64,000 nt of DNA from Bacillota bacterium (GTDB taxonomy: Bacteria > Bacillota > Clostridia > Acetivibrionales > DTU013). Numbering within the stretch: position 1 is the first letter of the stretch; every line of letters begins with the position of its first letter. A model generated the notes under the pieces. It had not been told where the DNA came from and searched no databases. It saw only the letters and a program-made list of their open reading frames with translations. The translations under genes were made by a program, and so were the position numbers. The stretch covers positions 1 through 64,000 of the forward strand of contig JAFABI010000052.1 in assembly GCA_023426125.1 (NCBI GenBank). Reading direction: 5' to 3'. This document shows, piece by piece, positions 47,423-56,644 of the stretch.

Positions 47423-48606
47423 CAAGTATCACTACCTTTCTTTATAGGATGATTAAAGAAATCTATCAATAAGTCAATTCCCTCATTATATCTTGATGTT
47501 GAAAATGAAAGCCTTAACGTATGCGGCAATCCGAAATCTGAACCGGGAACTGTTGCAACACCTTTACTTTCCATTATTCTGATAGCTAAATCAAGACTGT
47601 CAGCTATTCTATTTTTCTCCATAAATTTCCGGCAATCCAATGTAATATAAAAACCACCTTTTGAATACAATGCTTTTACAAGAGGATGACCTGCAAATCG
47701 TTTTATTGTATAATCCCTGCGTTGCTTATAAAGGTTTTTTAAGTAATCCAATTCTTTTTGATGCTTGAGGGCTGATATTGCTCCAAACTGTGCCACCGGG
47801 TCTGCTGTAAGCAATGTGTGATGTTGTAATACTGTCAATGGAGTGATTAACTCATCAGGTACTATACAATATCCTATCCTTCTTGAATACATGCGGTAAC
47901 CTTTTGAAAATGAATTTGTTGTAATAAAAGTCGATTTTGTATCGGAGAGCTGCATAACTGAAGTACCAGGCTCATCAAAACAAATATTTGCATATATTTC
48001 ATCATTTATGATAACAGATTGTCCATTTACAACTGTATCTATTTCATGTAATTCCTGCTTTGTCAGCATATTCCCTAAAGGATTGCCCGGGGTATTTATT
48101 ACTACAACCCTTGTCTTGTATGTATAATTTTCTATGAAAGATCCCATATCTAAAGACATTTTGTCAGGATCTATTTTGTAATATTTGATTTTTGCCCCGA
48201 CCAGAAGCGCAGAAAAATGATATAAAGAGTAATATGGCTGTGGTAATAAGACTTCATCACCCTTTTTTAGCAGCAAATAGAAAATATTTCTGAACAAAGT
48301 GCTTGTACCTGTACTGATAATAAAATTCTTTGGTTCTATATTCACCTTATATTTCTCTTTATAGTAATTCGCTAATTCCTCTTTAAGTTGAGGTAGTCCT
48401 CCGGGAAACACCAGAGAGCTTTTATTAAAATCAGCTAAAGCATTTTGCATGGACAAAATAATGTCAGGATGCAATGGCAACTCTGATTTACCCAAAGTCA
48501 TTCTTATTACATCCCTATTTTGCTTTTCATACTCATTTGCCATTTGATCCAGAACAAACATCAGAAATCTTTGATCATAAAATTTTATATCCGATCTTAT
48601 TTGCAT
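47422..48606 (-). CDS. PLP-dependent aminotransferase, class I/II
   Basis: 394 aa fold-type I enzyme of the aspartate aminotransferase kind. Visible motifs: a GKSELPLHPDI N-terminus, FPGGLPQLK, INTPGNPLGN (substrate/PLP contacts), INDEIYANI (Asp binding the PLP nitrogen), NSFSKGYRM with the PLP Lys, and a C-terminal LRLSFS with the carboxylate-binding Arg. It interconverts an amino and a keto group; whether on a free amino acid or on an ACP-bound chain is unknown, though coupling to the next ACP gene favours precursor supply. AGGGGGAA precedes ATG 48606. Confidence 0.9.
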   Translation of the reverse strand: MQIRSDIKFYDQRFLMFVLDQMANEYEKQNRDVIRMTLGKSELPLHPDIILSMQNALADFNKSSLVFPGGLPQLKEELANYYKEKYKVNIEPKNFIISTGTSTLFRNIFYLLLKKGDEVLLPQPYYSLYHFSALLVGAKIKYYKIDPDKMSLDMGSFIENYTYKTRVVVINTPGNPLGNMLTKQELHEIDTVVNGQSVIINDEIYANICFDEPGTSVMQLSDTKSTFITTNSFSKGYRMYSRRIGYCIVPDELITPLTVLQHHTLLTADPVAQFGAISALKHQKELDYLKNLYKQRRDYTIKRFAGHPLVKALYSKGGFYITLDCRKFMEKNRIADSLDLAIRIMESKGVATVPGSDFGLPHTLRLSFSTSRYNEGIDLLIDFFNHPIKKGSDT

Positions 48607-48643
48607 TTTTATTCCCCCTTTTTTATTTGTGTTTTTATGTGGA

Positions 48644-51600
48644 TTATGTGATATCAGCTTCCATCATATTCTTTAATCTTTCGAATTCTATTTCAGGATT
48701 TTCCAATATGGCACCCAATATATTCAATATGCATTTTTTAATCTTGGGAAAAGCTTTATTATTGTAAACAGCTGTATTATAAGTAAAACTTATTGAAAAT
48801 TGTTTCTGCGGGATAATAGATATTTTTAAATTATAATTGGATTGCTCAATAAATCTTACTATTGACTTATCCTCTATTTTTTCAAATTCGGGGTAATTTT
48901 GAAAACCGATTACATGGTCAATCGTCTTCAGACCCAATTTCTTCTGAAGCTCAATTAAAGGGAAGTATGAATAACTATCCCCATATATAAGAGCCTTATG
49001 CACATCTTTAACCAAATCCTTGAAAATTACGTTGACTTGATTATTAACTCTTAATGGTACTACATTCACAAACAAGCCAAGCATTTTATCAACATCTTCG
49101 ATAGTAGAGGGACGACCTGACGCAATAATACCGAATACCGTATCATTGCTTTGGTTCAACAAATTGAGGAATGTTCCCCAAACTGAAAACATTAAAGCGC
49201 TTACTGTCACCTTATTACTCTTTGCCACCTTAATAATTCCATATGTTTGCTTTTGGCTTAATTTGAAAGTGTATTCATTTATTTGTTCATGCCCTGTTAT
49301 ATTGGCTTCTGATTTCTTTTTAAATTTATCGAAGCTGTTTTTTTCCTGCTTATAGCCCTTTAAATAACTATCCCAATATAAAAAAGCCTCTTGCTTATTT
49401 TGGGCATTCAGCCAGTCAATGTAGTTATAATACTGATACGTACATTCCAGATAAGGATTACTATTATTTTCGATCTGTTCATATATACTGTTCAATTCAT
49501 TAATAATTAATCCTGTGCTCCAGCCATCCAAAATAATATGATGATAACTTAATACAATTTTATATTCATCCGTTGAAATTTTGAATACCGCTAACCTTAT
49601 GAGAACATCTTTCAGAACATCAAACCCTTTTTCTTTGTCTTTATTTGTGAACTCATCGATAACAATATGCCTCTCACTAATGCTTTTATTTGAAATATCT
49701 TCGCAATATATCTTTGTTTTTCTTTCTGCCAGAACAATCTGCATAGGCTTGCCGAGCGCTTTATATGTAAAAATGGTCCTTAGTATGTCATGTCTTTTTA
49801 TAAGCAAATTAAAGCTTTTACCAAGCAATTCAAAATCAATTTTCTTATGTATGCTGAATGATAGTTGTTCATAATACAATTTGGAATTTTTATTATGCAA
49901 TGCATAGAACAATAGCATCTCTTGAGAGGGGGATACCGGATATACAGACTGTACTTCTGCATTCAAACCGAATATATTACCGACATATGTTTTTGATTTG
50001 AAATAGGTATCACAATCTATTTTGGCAACTTCAGGCATAGCGCAACATGCTGATGTATCGTTTGTATCTTTATTTTTTATTAAATGCAGGTCGCCATTAG
50101 ATTCTATAAATGTACAAAGCTCCCTGACTGTTGGATGCATGTAAATATCCCTAATATCAACTTTGATACCATACTTGTTAAGGCAGGCACAAATTTGAAT
50201 TGCTTTTATAGAGTCTCCACCTATAATAAAAAAATTGTCATCTATGCCTATGCTGCCTACTGAAAGGTTTTTTCGCCAAGTATCAATTACTTTTTCTTCT
50301 ATACCATTTTTAGAAGCCATCTTTTTATCGTTTTTAATAAACAAGTCTTTGGGCTCAGGTAACAATAATCTTTCAAGTTTTCCATTCGGATTTTTTGGCA
50401 GCCTGTCCAGATTAATAAAAAATGACGGTATCATATAATCAGGTAGCTTTTTACTCAAGTAATCCCTCAATTGCATACCGGATAATTTTTTATTTGGAAC
50501 ATAATATGCGCATATATACTTGTTTCCTTTTTCGTCATCCCTGTCGACAATAACAGCTTCTTTTATATCCTTATGCTCCGAAAGTACCTTTTCTATTTCA
50601 TCCAACTCAATTGTAAAGCTTCTTGCCTTAATTTGGCGGTCTGTCCTTCCGATATATTCCAGATTCAGGTCAGGTAGAATTCTGACCAAATCTCCAGTAG
50701 CATACATTAAATTACCTTTCTCGTATGGATTAGGCACAAACTTCAATTTTGTAAGATCATCTCTATTCAAATATCCTTCTGCCAGTCCATCACCTGAAAT
50801 ATACAACTCGCCTGTAACGCCTTCGGGTTGGAGCCGGTATTTACTGTCGAGTATGTAAATACGCGTATTCATGGAGGGCTTTCCTATTGGTACGGCTTGA
50901 GTATTCGAATTTTTGGGGATTTCAAAATGCAATGTATCATCCGAACATTCACTTTGACCATAAGCGTTAACAAGCCTTGTGTCATAAACCCTATAAAACT
51001 TGTTTACAATAGAAGGTAGAATTTTTTCTCCAGTCAGGACCAGTACCTTCAAACACCCAAAGTCAATCTTTTCTTTTCCTTCATTAAGTATATTCAAATA
51101 TGTATTTAAATGAGACGGTGTTACTTCCATAATAGTTATATGATTTTCATATACATTGGAAAAAAGTTTATATGGGTCTATCATCATTTCTTCGTCGCAA
51201 ATATATAGTTTCGCTCCAATAATGAGCGTTGTCAGTATCAACCATATCGAAGGGACAAAGCTGATACTGAAATTATGGCATATGTAATCTTCTTCATTTA
51301 GTTTTAATACTGATATTTTTGTGTATGAATGATTAATAATTCCACTATGTCTTAATAATACACCCTTCGGTCTTCCTGATGAGCCTGATGTGTAAATAAC
51401 AAATGCCACATTTTCCGGACTTATTGTTTCGGAATTTTTTATAGGCTGACTGCTGCTCTCTTCACAAATATCTATATCTATGATTTTTCCATCAAAAGCA
51501 GGCAGTATAACAACTTCGCCCTGCTTTAGAATATACCGGGCGCCACAATCCTGCAAAATAAAAGCAATTCTATCCTGAGGATATTTGATATCCAATGGAA

Positions 51601-51931
51601 GGCATACGGCACCAGATTTGAGAATGCCTAGAATGCCTTGAACCATTTCTATGGAGCGATTGGCCATTAAGACAACAATATCTCCTTTTTTTACGCCGGA
51701 ATCCAATAACATATTGGCCACTTGGTTAACTTTATCGTTAAGGCTTGCATAACTTATCTTTTTATTTTTAAATATAACTGCGTCCTTCAAAGGAACTCTC
51801 TTCACCTGTTCATCAATAAGTTCATAAATATTGTAATTTCTCGGGTATTCTCCCGCGGTATTATTCAATTCAGATAAAATCATATTTAGCTTGGAATTAT
51901 CCGCTTTGTCCTTATATTGTGATCCTATCAT
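48644..51931 (-). CDS. NRPS A-PCP-C with atypical adenylation pocket (~1095 aa)
   Basis: Order by residue from ATG 51931: adenylation about 20-515 (IYTSGSSGRPKG, ATGDLVR, C-terminal GKLER with the catalytic Lys), PCP about 535-605 (Ser574 in GGDSIK), condensation about 640-1090 (YPVSPSQE start, HHIILDG near 798). Ending in a C domain without a following carrier is unusual. In the A domain the SFD motif reads SFV: Asp235, which holds the alpha-amine in ordinary A domains, is replaced by Val, and the YGPTE core motif reads YGQSE. Pocket residues by alignment: V-P-W-E-V-T-A-D-D-K. The substrate is therefore likely not a normal alpha-amino acid (perhaps a beta-amino, hydroxy or aryl acid). I prefer ATG 51931 (AAAGGGA upstream) to the TTG at 51946. 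Confidence 0.92.
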   Translation of the reverse strand: MIGSQYKDKADNSKLNMILSELNNTAGEYPRNYNIYELIDEQVKRVPLKDAVIFKNKKISYASLNDKVNQVANMLLDSGVKKGDIVVLMANRSIEMVQGILGILKSGAVCLPLDIKYPQDRIAFILQDCGARYILKQGEVVILPAFDGKIIDIDICEESSSQPIKNSETISPENVAFVIYTSGSSGRPKGVLLRHSGIINHSYTKISVLKLNEEDYICHNFSISFVPSIWLILTTLIIGAKLYICDEEMMIDPYKLFSNVYENHITIMEVTPSHLNTYLNILNEGKEKIDFGCLKVLVLTGEKILPSIVNKFYRVYDTRLVNAYGQSECSDDTLHFEIPKNSNTQAVPIGKPSMNTRIYILDSKYRLQPEGVTGELYISGDGLAEGYLNRDDLTKLKFVPNPYEKGNLMYATGDLVRILPDLNLEYIGRTDRQIKARSFTIELDEIEKVLSEHKDIKEAVIVDRDDEKGNKYICAYYVPNKKLSGMQLRDYLSKKLPDYMIPSFFINLDRLPKNPNGKLERLLLPEPKDLFIKNDKKMASKNGIEEKVIDTWRKNLSVGSIGIDDNFFIIGGDSIKAIQICACLNKYGIKVDIRDIYMHPTVRELCTFIESNGDLHLIKNKDTNDTSACCAMPEVAKIDCDTYFKSKTYVGNIFGLNAEVQSVYPVSPSQEMLLFYALHNKNSKLYYEQLSFSIHKKIDFELLGKSFNLLIKRHDILRTIFTYKALGKPMQIVLAERKTKIYCEDISNKSISERHIVIDEFTNKDKEKGFDVLKDVLIRLAVFKISTDEYKIVLSYHHIILDGWSTGLIINELNSIYEQIENNSNPYLECTYQYYNYIDWLNAQNKQEAFLYWDSYLKGYKQEKNSFDKFKKKSEANITGHEQINEYTFKLSQKQTYGIIKVAKSNKVTVSALMFSVWGTFLNLLNQSNDTVFGIIASGRPSTIEDVDKMLGLFVNVVPLRVNNQVNVIFKDLVKDVHKALIYGDSYSYFPLIELQKKLGLKTIDHVIGFQNYPEFEKIEDKSIVRFIEQSNYNLKISIIPQKQFSISFTYNTAVYNNKAFPKIKKCILNILGAILENPEIEFERLKNMMEADIT

Positions 51932-51946
51932 ATTTGTCCCTTTCAA

Positions 51947-53155
51947 TTAATCTACTGAATGAGTGTTTAATGTTTTTTTTAGATAAATATGGTCAATCAG
52001 ATTCAGCCATGGGCCTGTGATAATAGTTGTAAATAAAGCCATTATAAGCATAATTGAAAACATTTCCGCGGTAAATATATTTAATTCATACCCTATATTA
52101 ATAACAACCAATTCCATCAATCCTCTGGTATTCATAAGTACTCCGATTGATAATGCATTCTTCCAAGTCTGCCCGGTAAGACGTACCGCTAAAGCTATCC
52201 CAATGAACTTTCCAGTAACCGCCAATATAATAATTAAAAAACATATACCCCATAGATATGGCTGGTTTAAAAGGCCGAATTGAGCTCTTAATCCGGTAGA
52301 AGCGAAGAATAACGGCATTAGTATAACAGTACAAAAATCTTCAATTTTTGCTACTATTACTTTTCTTGAGATTTCATTCTTTGGCATCACAACTCCTGCA
52401 AGAAAGCCTCCGAATAGAGCATGTATACCAATTGCTTCCGAAAGAAAAGCCGACATAAACAAAATTATTATTTTTAATGTGAAAATCGATATATTGTTTT
52501 TAATTATGGATTCCAGTTGTCTTATAATAGGTCTCACCAAGAAAATCATTACTAAAATAAAAATAATAGAAAAAAGTATGGTAGTTAATGCAGAAATAAC
52601 AGAACTATTGCTTGAAATAGCTACCGCAAGTGCAAGAATGCACCATGCCAAAACATCATCAATAGATGCATATGCTATAGTCAGTGTGCCTATGGTTGTA
52701 TTTATTAACTTTTTTTCTCTCAATATAGATGCCAATACCGGGAATGCTGTAATACTCATTGAAATCCCCATAAATAAGGCAAACGCAATAAAAGTAGTAT
52801 TTGAGGATGCACATTTTGTATATATAATAAACGCTAAACCAACTCCCAGAAGAAACGGAAATATAATACCTATGTTGCTAATAAGCAACGTACCAACAGG
52901 GTTCATTTTTATTACATTAATATCAAGTTCCATCCCTAAAATAAACATAAATAATATCAGCCCGATCTGGCTTAATACTTGAATGTTATTATATGAGTTT
53001 TGAGGGAAAAGAAATTTTAAAAAATCCGGTAGGATCTTACCTAGTACAGAAGGTCCGATTATAATGCCGGCCAATATTTCGCCAATTACTGACGGTTGCC
53101 CTATTTTACAACAAAAAAAACCAATAGTTTTTGCAAAGATAACAACAACAATCAT
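51947..53155 (-). CDS. CPA2 family cation/proton antiporter
   Basis: About 402 aa and roughly 12 membrane helices. The GQPSVIGEILAGIIIGPSVLG segment and the ASIDDVLAW motif (the paired Asp residues of the ion site) identify the KefB/NapA-type monovalent cation:proton antiporters. The soluble C-terminal regulatory domain is absent. Homologues occur in several antibiotic clusters and may help export or self-protection, which is inference. The start is doubtful: ATG 53155 has no ribosome binding site and falls inside the first membrane helix, while the frame stays open for 22 codons upstream (to a TGA) with no ATG, GTG or TTG. A rare ATT start near 53212, after GTGAG, would restore a full first helix. 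Confidence 0.86.
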   Translation of the reverse strand: MIVVVIFAKTIGFFCCKIGQPSVIGEILAGIIIGPSVLGKILPDFLKFLFPQNSYNNIQVLSQIGLILFMFILGMELDINVIKMNPVGTLLISNIGIIFPFLLGVGLAFIIYTKCASSNTTFIAFALFMGISMSITAFPVLASILREKKLINTTIGTLTIAYASIDDVLAWCILALAVAISSNSSVISALTTILFSIIFILVMIFLVRPIIRQLESIIKNNISIFTLKIIILFMSAFLSEAIGIHALFGGFLAGVVMPKNEISRKVIVAKIEDFCTVILMPLFFASTGLRAQFGLLNQPYLWGICFLIIILAVTGKFIGIALAVRLTGQTWKNALSIGVLMNTRGLMELVVINIGYELNIFTAEMFSIMLIMALFTTIITGPWLNLIDHIYLKKTLNTHSVD

Positions 53156-53267
53156 TTGGAGCAGAGTAATGCAAAACGGAGAATTAATGTTAATAAATAC
53201 ATTTTGTAAAATATTATCATCTCACTTTCCAACCACATAAAATTATATAACTGCAGATTAATTCACA

Positions 53268-54776
53268 TCAAGTATCAAAGTACAATCCTTTTTTAATCTT
53301 TTCTTTCATTATTTTATTGATGATTATATTAAGTTGCTTATTTTTTCCAATAACTACTCTTTTAAATTTGATTATCTTGTATAAAATATTATAAATAAAA
53401 TCATCCCGAAAAGAATCTATATGTGAGAAGAAATAAACTCTTTTGTCAAAATCTTCAGAACAGTTTTGCAGAACCATCTCATATAAACTATTGTTATTTG
53501 CTTCAATAGGTATGTATGCATCTTCGCTTCCAATATTGGAAGAAATTGAACTGAACTCCATACCGCATTGAAAACTAACTATGACATCCTTTAAATAATC
53601 TTCACAGAATTGAATCGTTTCATCGATGGTTTCCTCACTTTCCCCAGGTCCTCCCAATATCAACTCAACCATAAAAGGTATTCCTACAGCCTGTAGTGAC
53701 TTTACACACTTTTTTATTTCTTCAATATTAAAATCCTTTTTATACTTTTCAAGCACCTTGGCGCTCAATGAATCAATTGCTAAAATTAATTTCAAACATC
53801 CAGCATTTTTATATACAAATAGTAATTCTTTAGTTATATCCCTCGGGTTAATATAAGCTACCCAGTGTATGTCAATATTTCTTTTTATCAATTCCAAGCA
53901 AAAATCTTGCGAATGCTTTCTTGGGTAAGAGAAAACAGAATCCGTAATAAATATCCGATTTATATCGTACGTATTTTTCAAATAAAGAATTTCACTTATG
54001 ATTGTGTCTATACTTCTGAGCCTATATTCTTTGCCTTCCAGGCTGGGGTAAGCGCAGTATATACACTTGAATGCACATCCTCTTTTAGTTTGTATATTTG
54101 CATAATTACTTTCCTTATGACATAATTCACAAAATTCGTTAAAACCACCAATATCCATAGCAGGCATTTGATCCAGATCATTTATGAAAACATTTTTGTT
54201 GACTTTATATAACGTATCTTTCTTAAAGACAAGTCCAGGGATTGCACTTATATCCCCCCCCGTTTCCAGATACGAAATTAACAACTCAAATACTTTTTCA
54301 CCTTCTCCAATAATCCCATAATCCAGATTCAAATAGTGCATATATAGCTTAGGCTCAATAGAAAATGCAACTCCTCCGCCAATTATTACTGCATTTGAAA
54401 TACTTCTTATAAATTCGATAACTGGCTTTACTAAAGCTATGCTTAAATAATGAACTATGCTTTTTTTATTCTTTTCATCAATATCTTCATCATTATATAA
54501 ATTTCTGAATGAATATCCGATATAATCCGGGTTAAATTCCATAATTTCCTTTTGGATATATGCCTTATTTTCTTCAGATATGGTAAATTCATCGTTATAT
54601 GCGGTTATTGTGTGAATTATCTTGGTTATATAACCTTTCTCCCGTAAATATCCATTTATAAAAAAGAGGCCTATTGGGGCCACTATGGAAATTTCATTTT
54701 TTCTTTTTTCACTTGAATAAATAAGCAATACTTTAATATGTTTCTGATGCTTTTTGCACATTCCGGCTAAATTCAT
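53268..54776 (-). CDS. radical SAM protein with N-terminal B12-binding-type domain
   Basis: About 502 aa. The first ~180 residues have the alternating beta/alpha layout of a cobalamin-binding domain (VLLIY, PIGLFFINGYLREKGY, VIIGGGVAFS, GIIGEGE), though I do not see the DxHxxG lower-ligand motif. The radical SAM core follows with the cluster motif CxxxCxxC in RGCAFKCIYC near residue 231-238, and GGPGES for SAM binding near 350. This class (BchE/methyltransferase-like) performs methylation, cyclisation or other modification of carbon skeletons under anoxic conditions, in keeping with an anaerobe. Its substrate is unknown. The start at ATG 54776 is supported by GGGAG; an upstream in-frame TTG is less likely. 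Confidence 0.88.
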   Translation of the reverse strand: MNLAGMCKKHQKHIKVLLIYSSEKRKNEISIVAPIGLFFINGYLREKGYITKIIHTITAYNDEFTISEENKAYIQKEIMEFNPDYIGYSFRNLYNDEDIDEKNKKSIVHYLSIALVKPVIEFIRSISNAVIIGGGVAFSIEPKLYMHYLNLDYGIIGEGEKVFELLISYLETGGDISAIPGLVFKKDTLYKVNKNVFINDLDQMPAMDIGGFNEFCELCHKESNYANIQTKRGCAFKCIYCAYPSLEGKEYRLRSIDTIISEILYLKNTYDINRIFITDSVFSYPRKHSQDFCLELIKRNIDIHWVAYINPRDITKELLFVYKNAGCLKLILAIDSLSAKVLEKYKKDFNIEEIKKCVKSLQAVGIPFMVELILGGPGESEETIDETIQFCEDYLKDVIVSFQCGMEFSSISSNIGSEDAYIPIEANNNSLYEMVLQNCSEDFDKRVYFFSHIDSFRDDFIYNILYKIIKFKRVVIGKNKQLNIIINKIMKEKIKKGLYFDT

Positions 54777-54799
54777 AAAGATAACTCCCAGCAAACATT

Positions 54800-55786
54800 T
54801 TATATTCCTTTTGATTCCGAAAATAGCTTCCCTATGATTTCACTGATATCAGGTTCTTGAACATTGAGATCAAATACATCATATTCCGCCCATAACTTGC
54901 TTGCAACATTCTGAAATAGAGAACGAGGTACCCTAAGCAAATAATTACAACCTTGTTCACTTAAAAGCTCAACATCCTCACCAAAATCTTTTATATTGAT
55001 TTGACTGGAATTTAATGTAACACTAATAATTTTATAATTGCCGTACTGCTGTGATATATTTTTTATGTCACCATCGTATGACACTTTCCCATTAACGATT
55101 AAAATTACCCTTTTACACATCTTTTCTATGTCATTCATATTATGGCTTGTCAGTAGAATTGTCGTTCCATCTTCTTTGTTATGAATCCTAAAAAAATTAT
55201 GTATATTTTTTTGTGTGGTAATATCAAGCCCAATTGTAGGTTCATCCAGAAAAAGTACTTTAGGGCTGTGTAATAAGCTTGCTATCAACTCCATTTTCAT
55301 TCTTTGTCCGAAAGAAAGGTGCCTAATCTGTACATTTAGCTTCTCTCCTACTTCAAGTATATCAGCTAAATCAGTAATTATCTTTTTAAAGACCTCTTTT
55401 TGAACGGCATATATTTCTCTTAACCACAGAAATGAATCCATTGCCGAAAGATCCCACATCAACTGACTTTTTTGCCCGGCTACCATCCCGATTTTTTTTT
55501 TGAATTCATTCTCACGTTTCCATGGGACATACCCGCATACTTCGATTTTACCTTCAGTTGGGTATAATAAACCTGATAACATTTTAAGCGTAGTAGTTTT
55601 ACCTGCTCCGTTGGGACCCAATACTCCTATGATTTCGCCTTCATTGATATTGAACGAAATGTCATCTACTGCTGTTGAATAAGTTTCATATTCGCTGAAC
55701 AGCGACTTTATTGATGCTATGATTCCGGGTTGCTTTTCTTTAGTATGATATACTTTGGTTAAATTCTCCACATCTATTATACCCAT
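54800..55786 (-). CDS. ABC transporter ATP-binding protein (ABC-2 drug exporter type)
   Basis: 328 aa, a single nucleotide-binding domain: Walker A GPNGAGKT (57-64), a Q-loop in GQKSQLMWD, signature LSFGQRMKMEL, Walker B VLFLDEPTIGLD and the H-loop LTSHN. The N-terminal TKEKQPG insert and the C-terminal ~90-residue beta domain are typical of ABC-2 exporter ATPases that pair with two DUF990-type permeases. No permease gene is seen anywhere in the window, so the partner must be outside it or lost. Probable role: product export or self-resistance. It lies 44 bases after the SDR gene, with AGAGGAA upstream of ATG 55786. Confidence 0.92.
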   Translation of the reverse strand: MGIIDVENLTKVYHTKEKQPGIIASIKSLFSEYETYSTAVDDISFNINEGEIIGVLGPNGAGKTTTLKMLSGLLYPTEGKIEVCGYVPWKRENEFKKKIGMVAGQKSQLMWDLSAMDSFLWLREIYAVQKEVFKKIITDLADILEVGEKLNVQIRHLSFGQRMKMELIASLLHSPKVLFLDEPTIGLDITTQKNIHNFFRIHNKEDGTTILLTSHNMNDIEKMCKRVILIVNGKVSYDGDIKNISQQYGNYKIISVTLNSSQINIKDFGEDVELLSEQGCNYLLRVPRSLFQNVASKLWAEYDVFDLNVQEPDISEIIGKLFSESKGI

Positions 55787-55829
55787 TGCATTTAATTCCT
55801 CTTAATTTTTCAGTTTTACTTCAATTTTC

Positions 55830-56615
55830 TCAGAGCTTTTTATTGCTAAAAATGTAAATTGTTCTATAGTACAAATTAATTGGGAGCAGATTGAGCAACC
55901 TAATCAGAATCTTTGAATGTACTCCCGGTATGCAAATAACCTTGTTTTTCTTTAAATCCCTTAATGAGACATCTACCACATATTCAGGAGTAAACCAAAG
56001 TAATGGCGCTTTATTCTGTTTCGTAGAAATATCAATGCCCATTTTCCCGTGGAAATCGGTCAGGGTGGATCCCGGACAAACTACCTGCACCTTTACTCCG
56101 GTATTCATCAAATCAAGGTGCAATCCTTCGGTAAAGCTCTTCAGAAATGCTTTTACTCCTGAATATACAGATTTTTTAGGGAAAATTAGGAATGCACTTC
56201 CGGAAGAAACATTAATGATTGTTCCCCTTCTTCTGTCTACCATGCCCGGCAGCACTGCCCGAATAAGTTTCATTGGCGCCAGAACACTGACTTTTGCCAT
56301 TTGCTCCATAACCTCCAGGTCACAGTTCTGATACAGGCTACTGGCACCAAAGCCGGCATTGTTTACGAGGGTTTCAATTTGTCTGCCGTTTATCCTTTCA
56401 ATTAATTCCTGTACCCCTTCATCACTTGAAAGCTCTGCCAGTACCACTTCAACACTTACGCTACAATCTTTTCTTATTTTCTCTGCAAATACTTCAATTT
56501 TCTCTTTTCTTCTCCCGGTGATGATAAGGTCATATCCCTCCTTAGCGAATCTATCTGCATAAGCGGCACCGATACCACTAGTTGCACCGGTAATTACTGC
56601 CGTTTTATTTTCCAT
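55830..56615 (-). CDS. short-chain dehydrogenase/reductase
   Basis: 261 aa classical SDR. Cofactor motif TGATSGIG at residues 9-16, an Arg pair (TGRRKEK) after the second strand suggesting NADPH, NNAGFG, the catalytic Ser in NVSSGS and the YxxxK pair in VYSGVKAF. The C-terminus (LNLLPINLYYRTI) resembles membrane-near SDRs of the lipid type. It oxidises or reduces an alcohol or ketone in the cytoplasm; the substrate may be a sugar or a tailoring position of the product, which the sequence does not reveal. AAGGGG precedes ATG 56615. Confidence 0.9.
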   Translation of the reverse strand: MENKTAVITGATSGIGAAYADRFAKEGYDLIITGRRKEKIEVFAEKIRKDCSVSVEVVLAELSSDEGVQELIERINGRQIETLVNNAGFGASSLYQNCDLEVMEQMAKVSVLAPMKLIRAVLPGMVDRRRGTIINVSSGSAFLIFPKKSVYSGVKAFLKSFTEGLHLDLMNTGVKVQVVCPGSTLTDFHGKMGIDISTKQNKAPLLWFTPEYVVDVSLRDLKKNKVICIPGVHSKILIRLLNLLPINLYYRTIYIFSNKKL

Positions 56616-56644
56616 AATTCATGCCCCTTATTAAATATTGATTA

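Noticed and set aside
53156..53267. Possible terminator or promoter between radical SAM and antiporter genes
   Set aside because: I could not find a stable stem-loop with a T-run or a convincing -35/-10 pair in this 112-base AT-rich gap.
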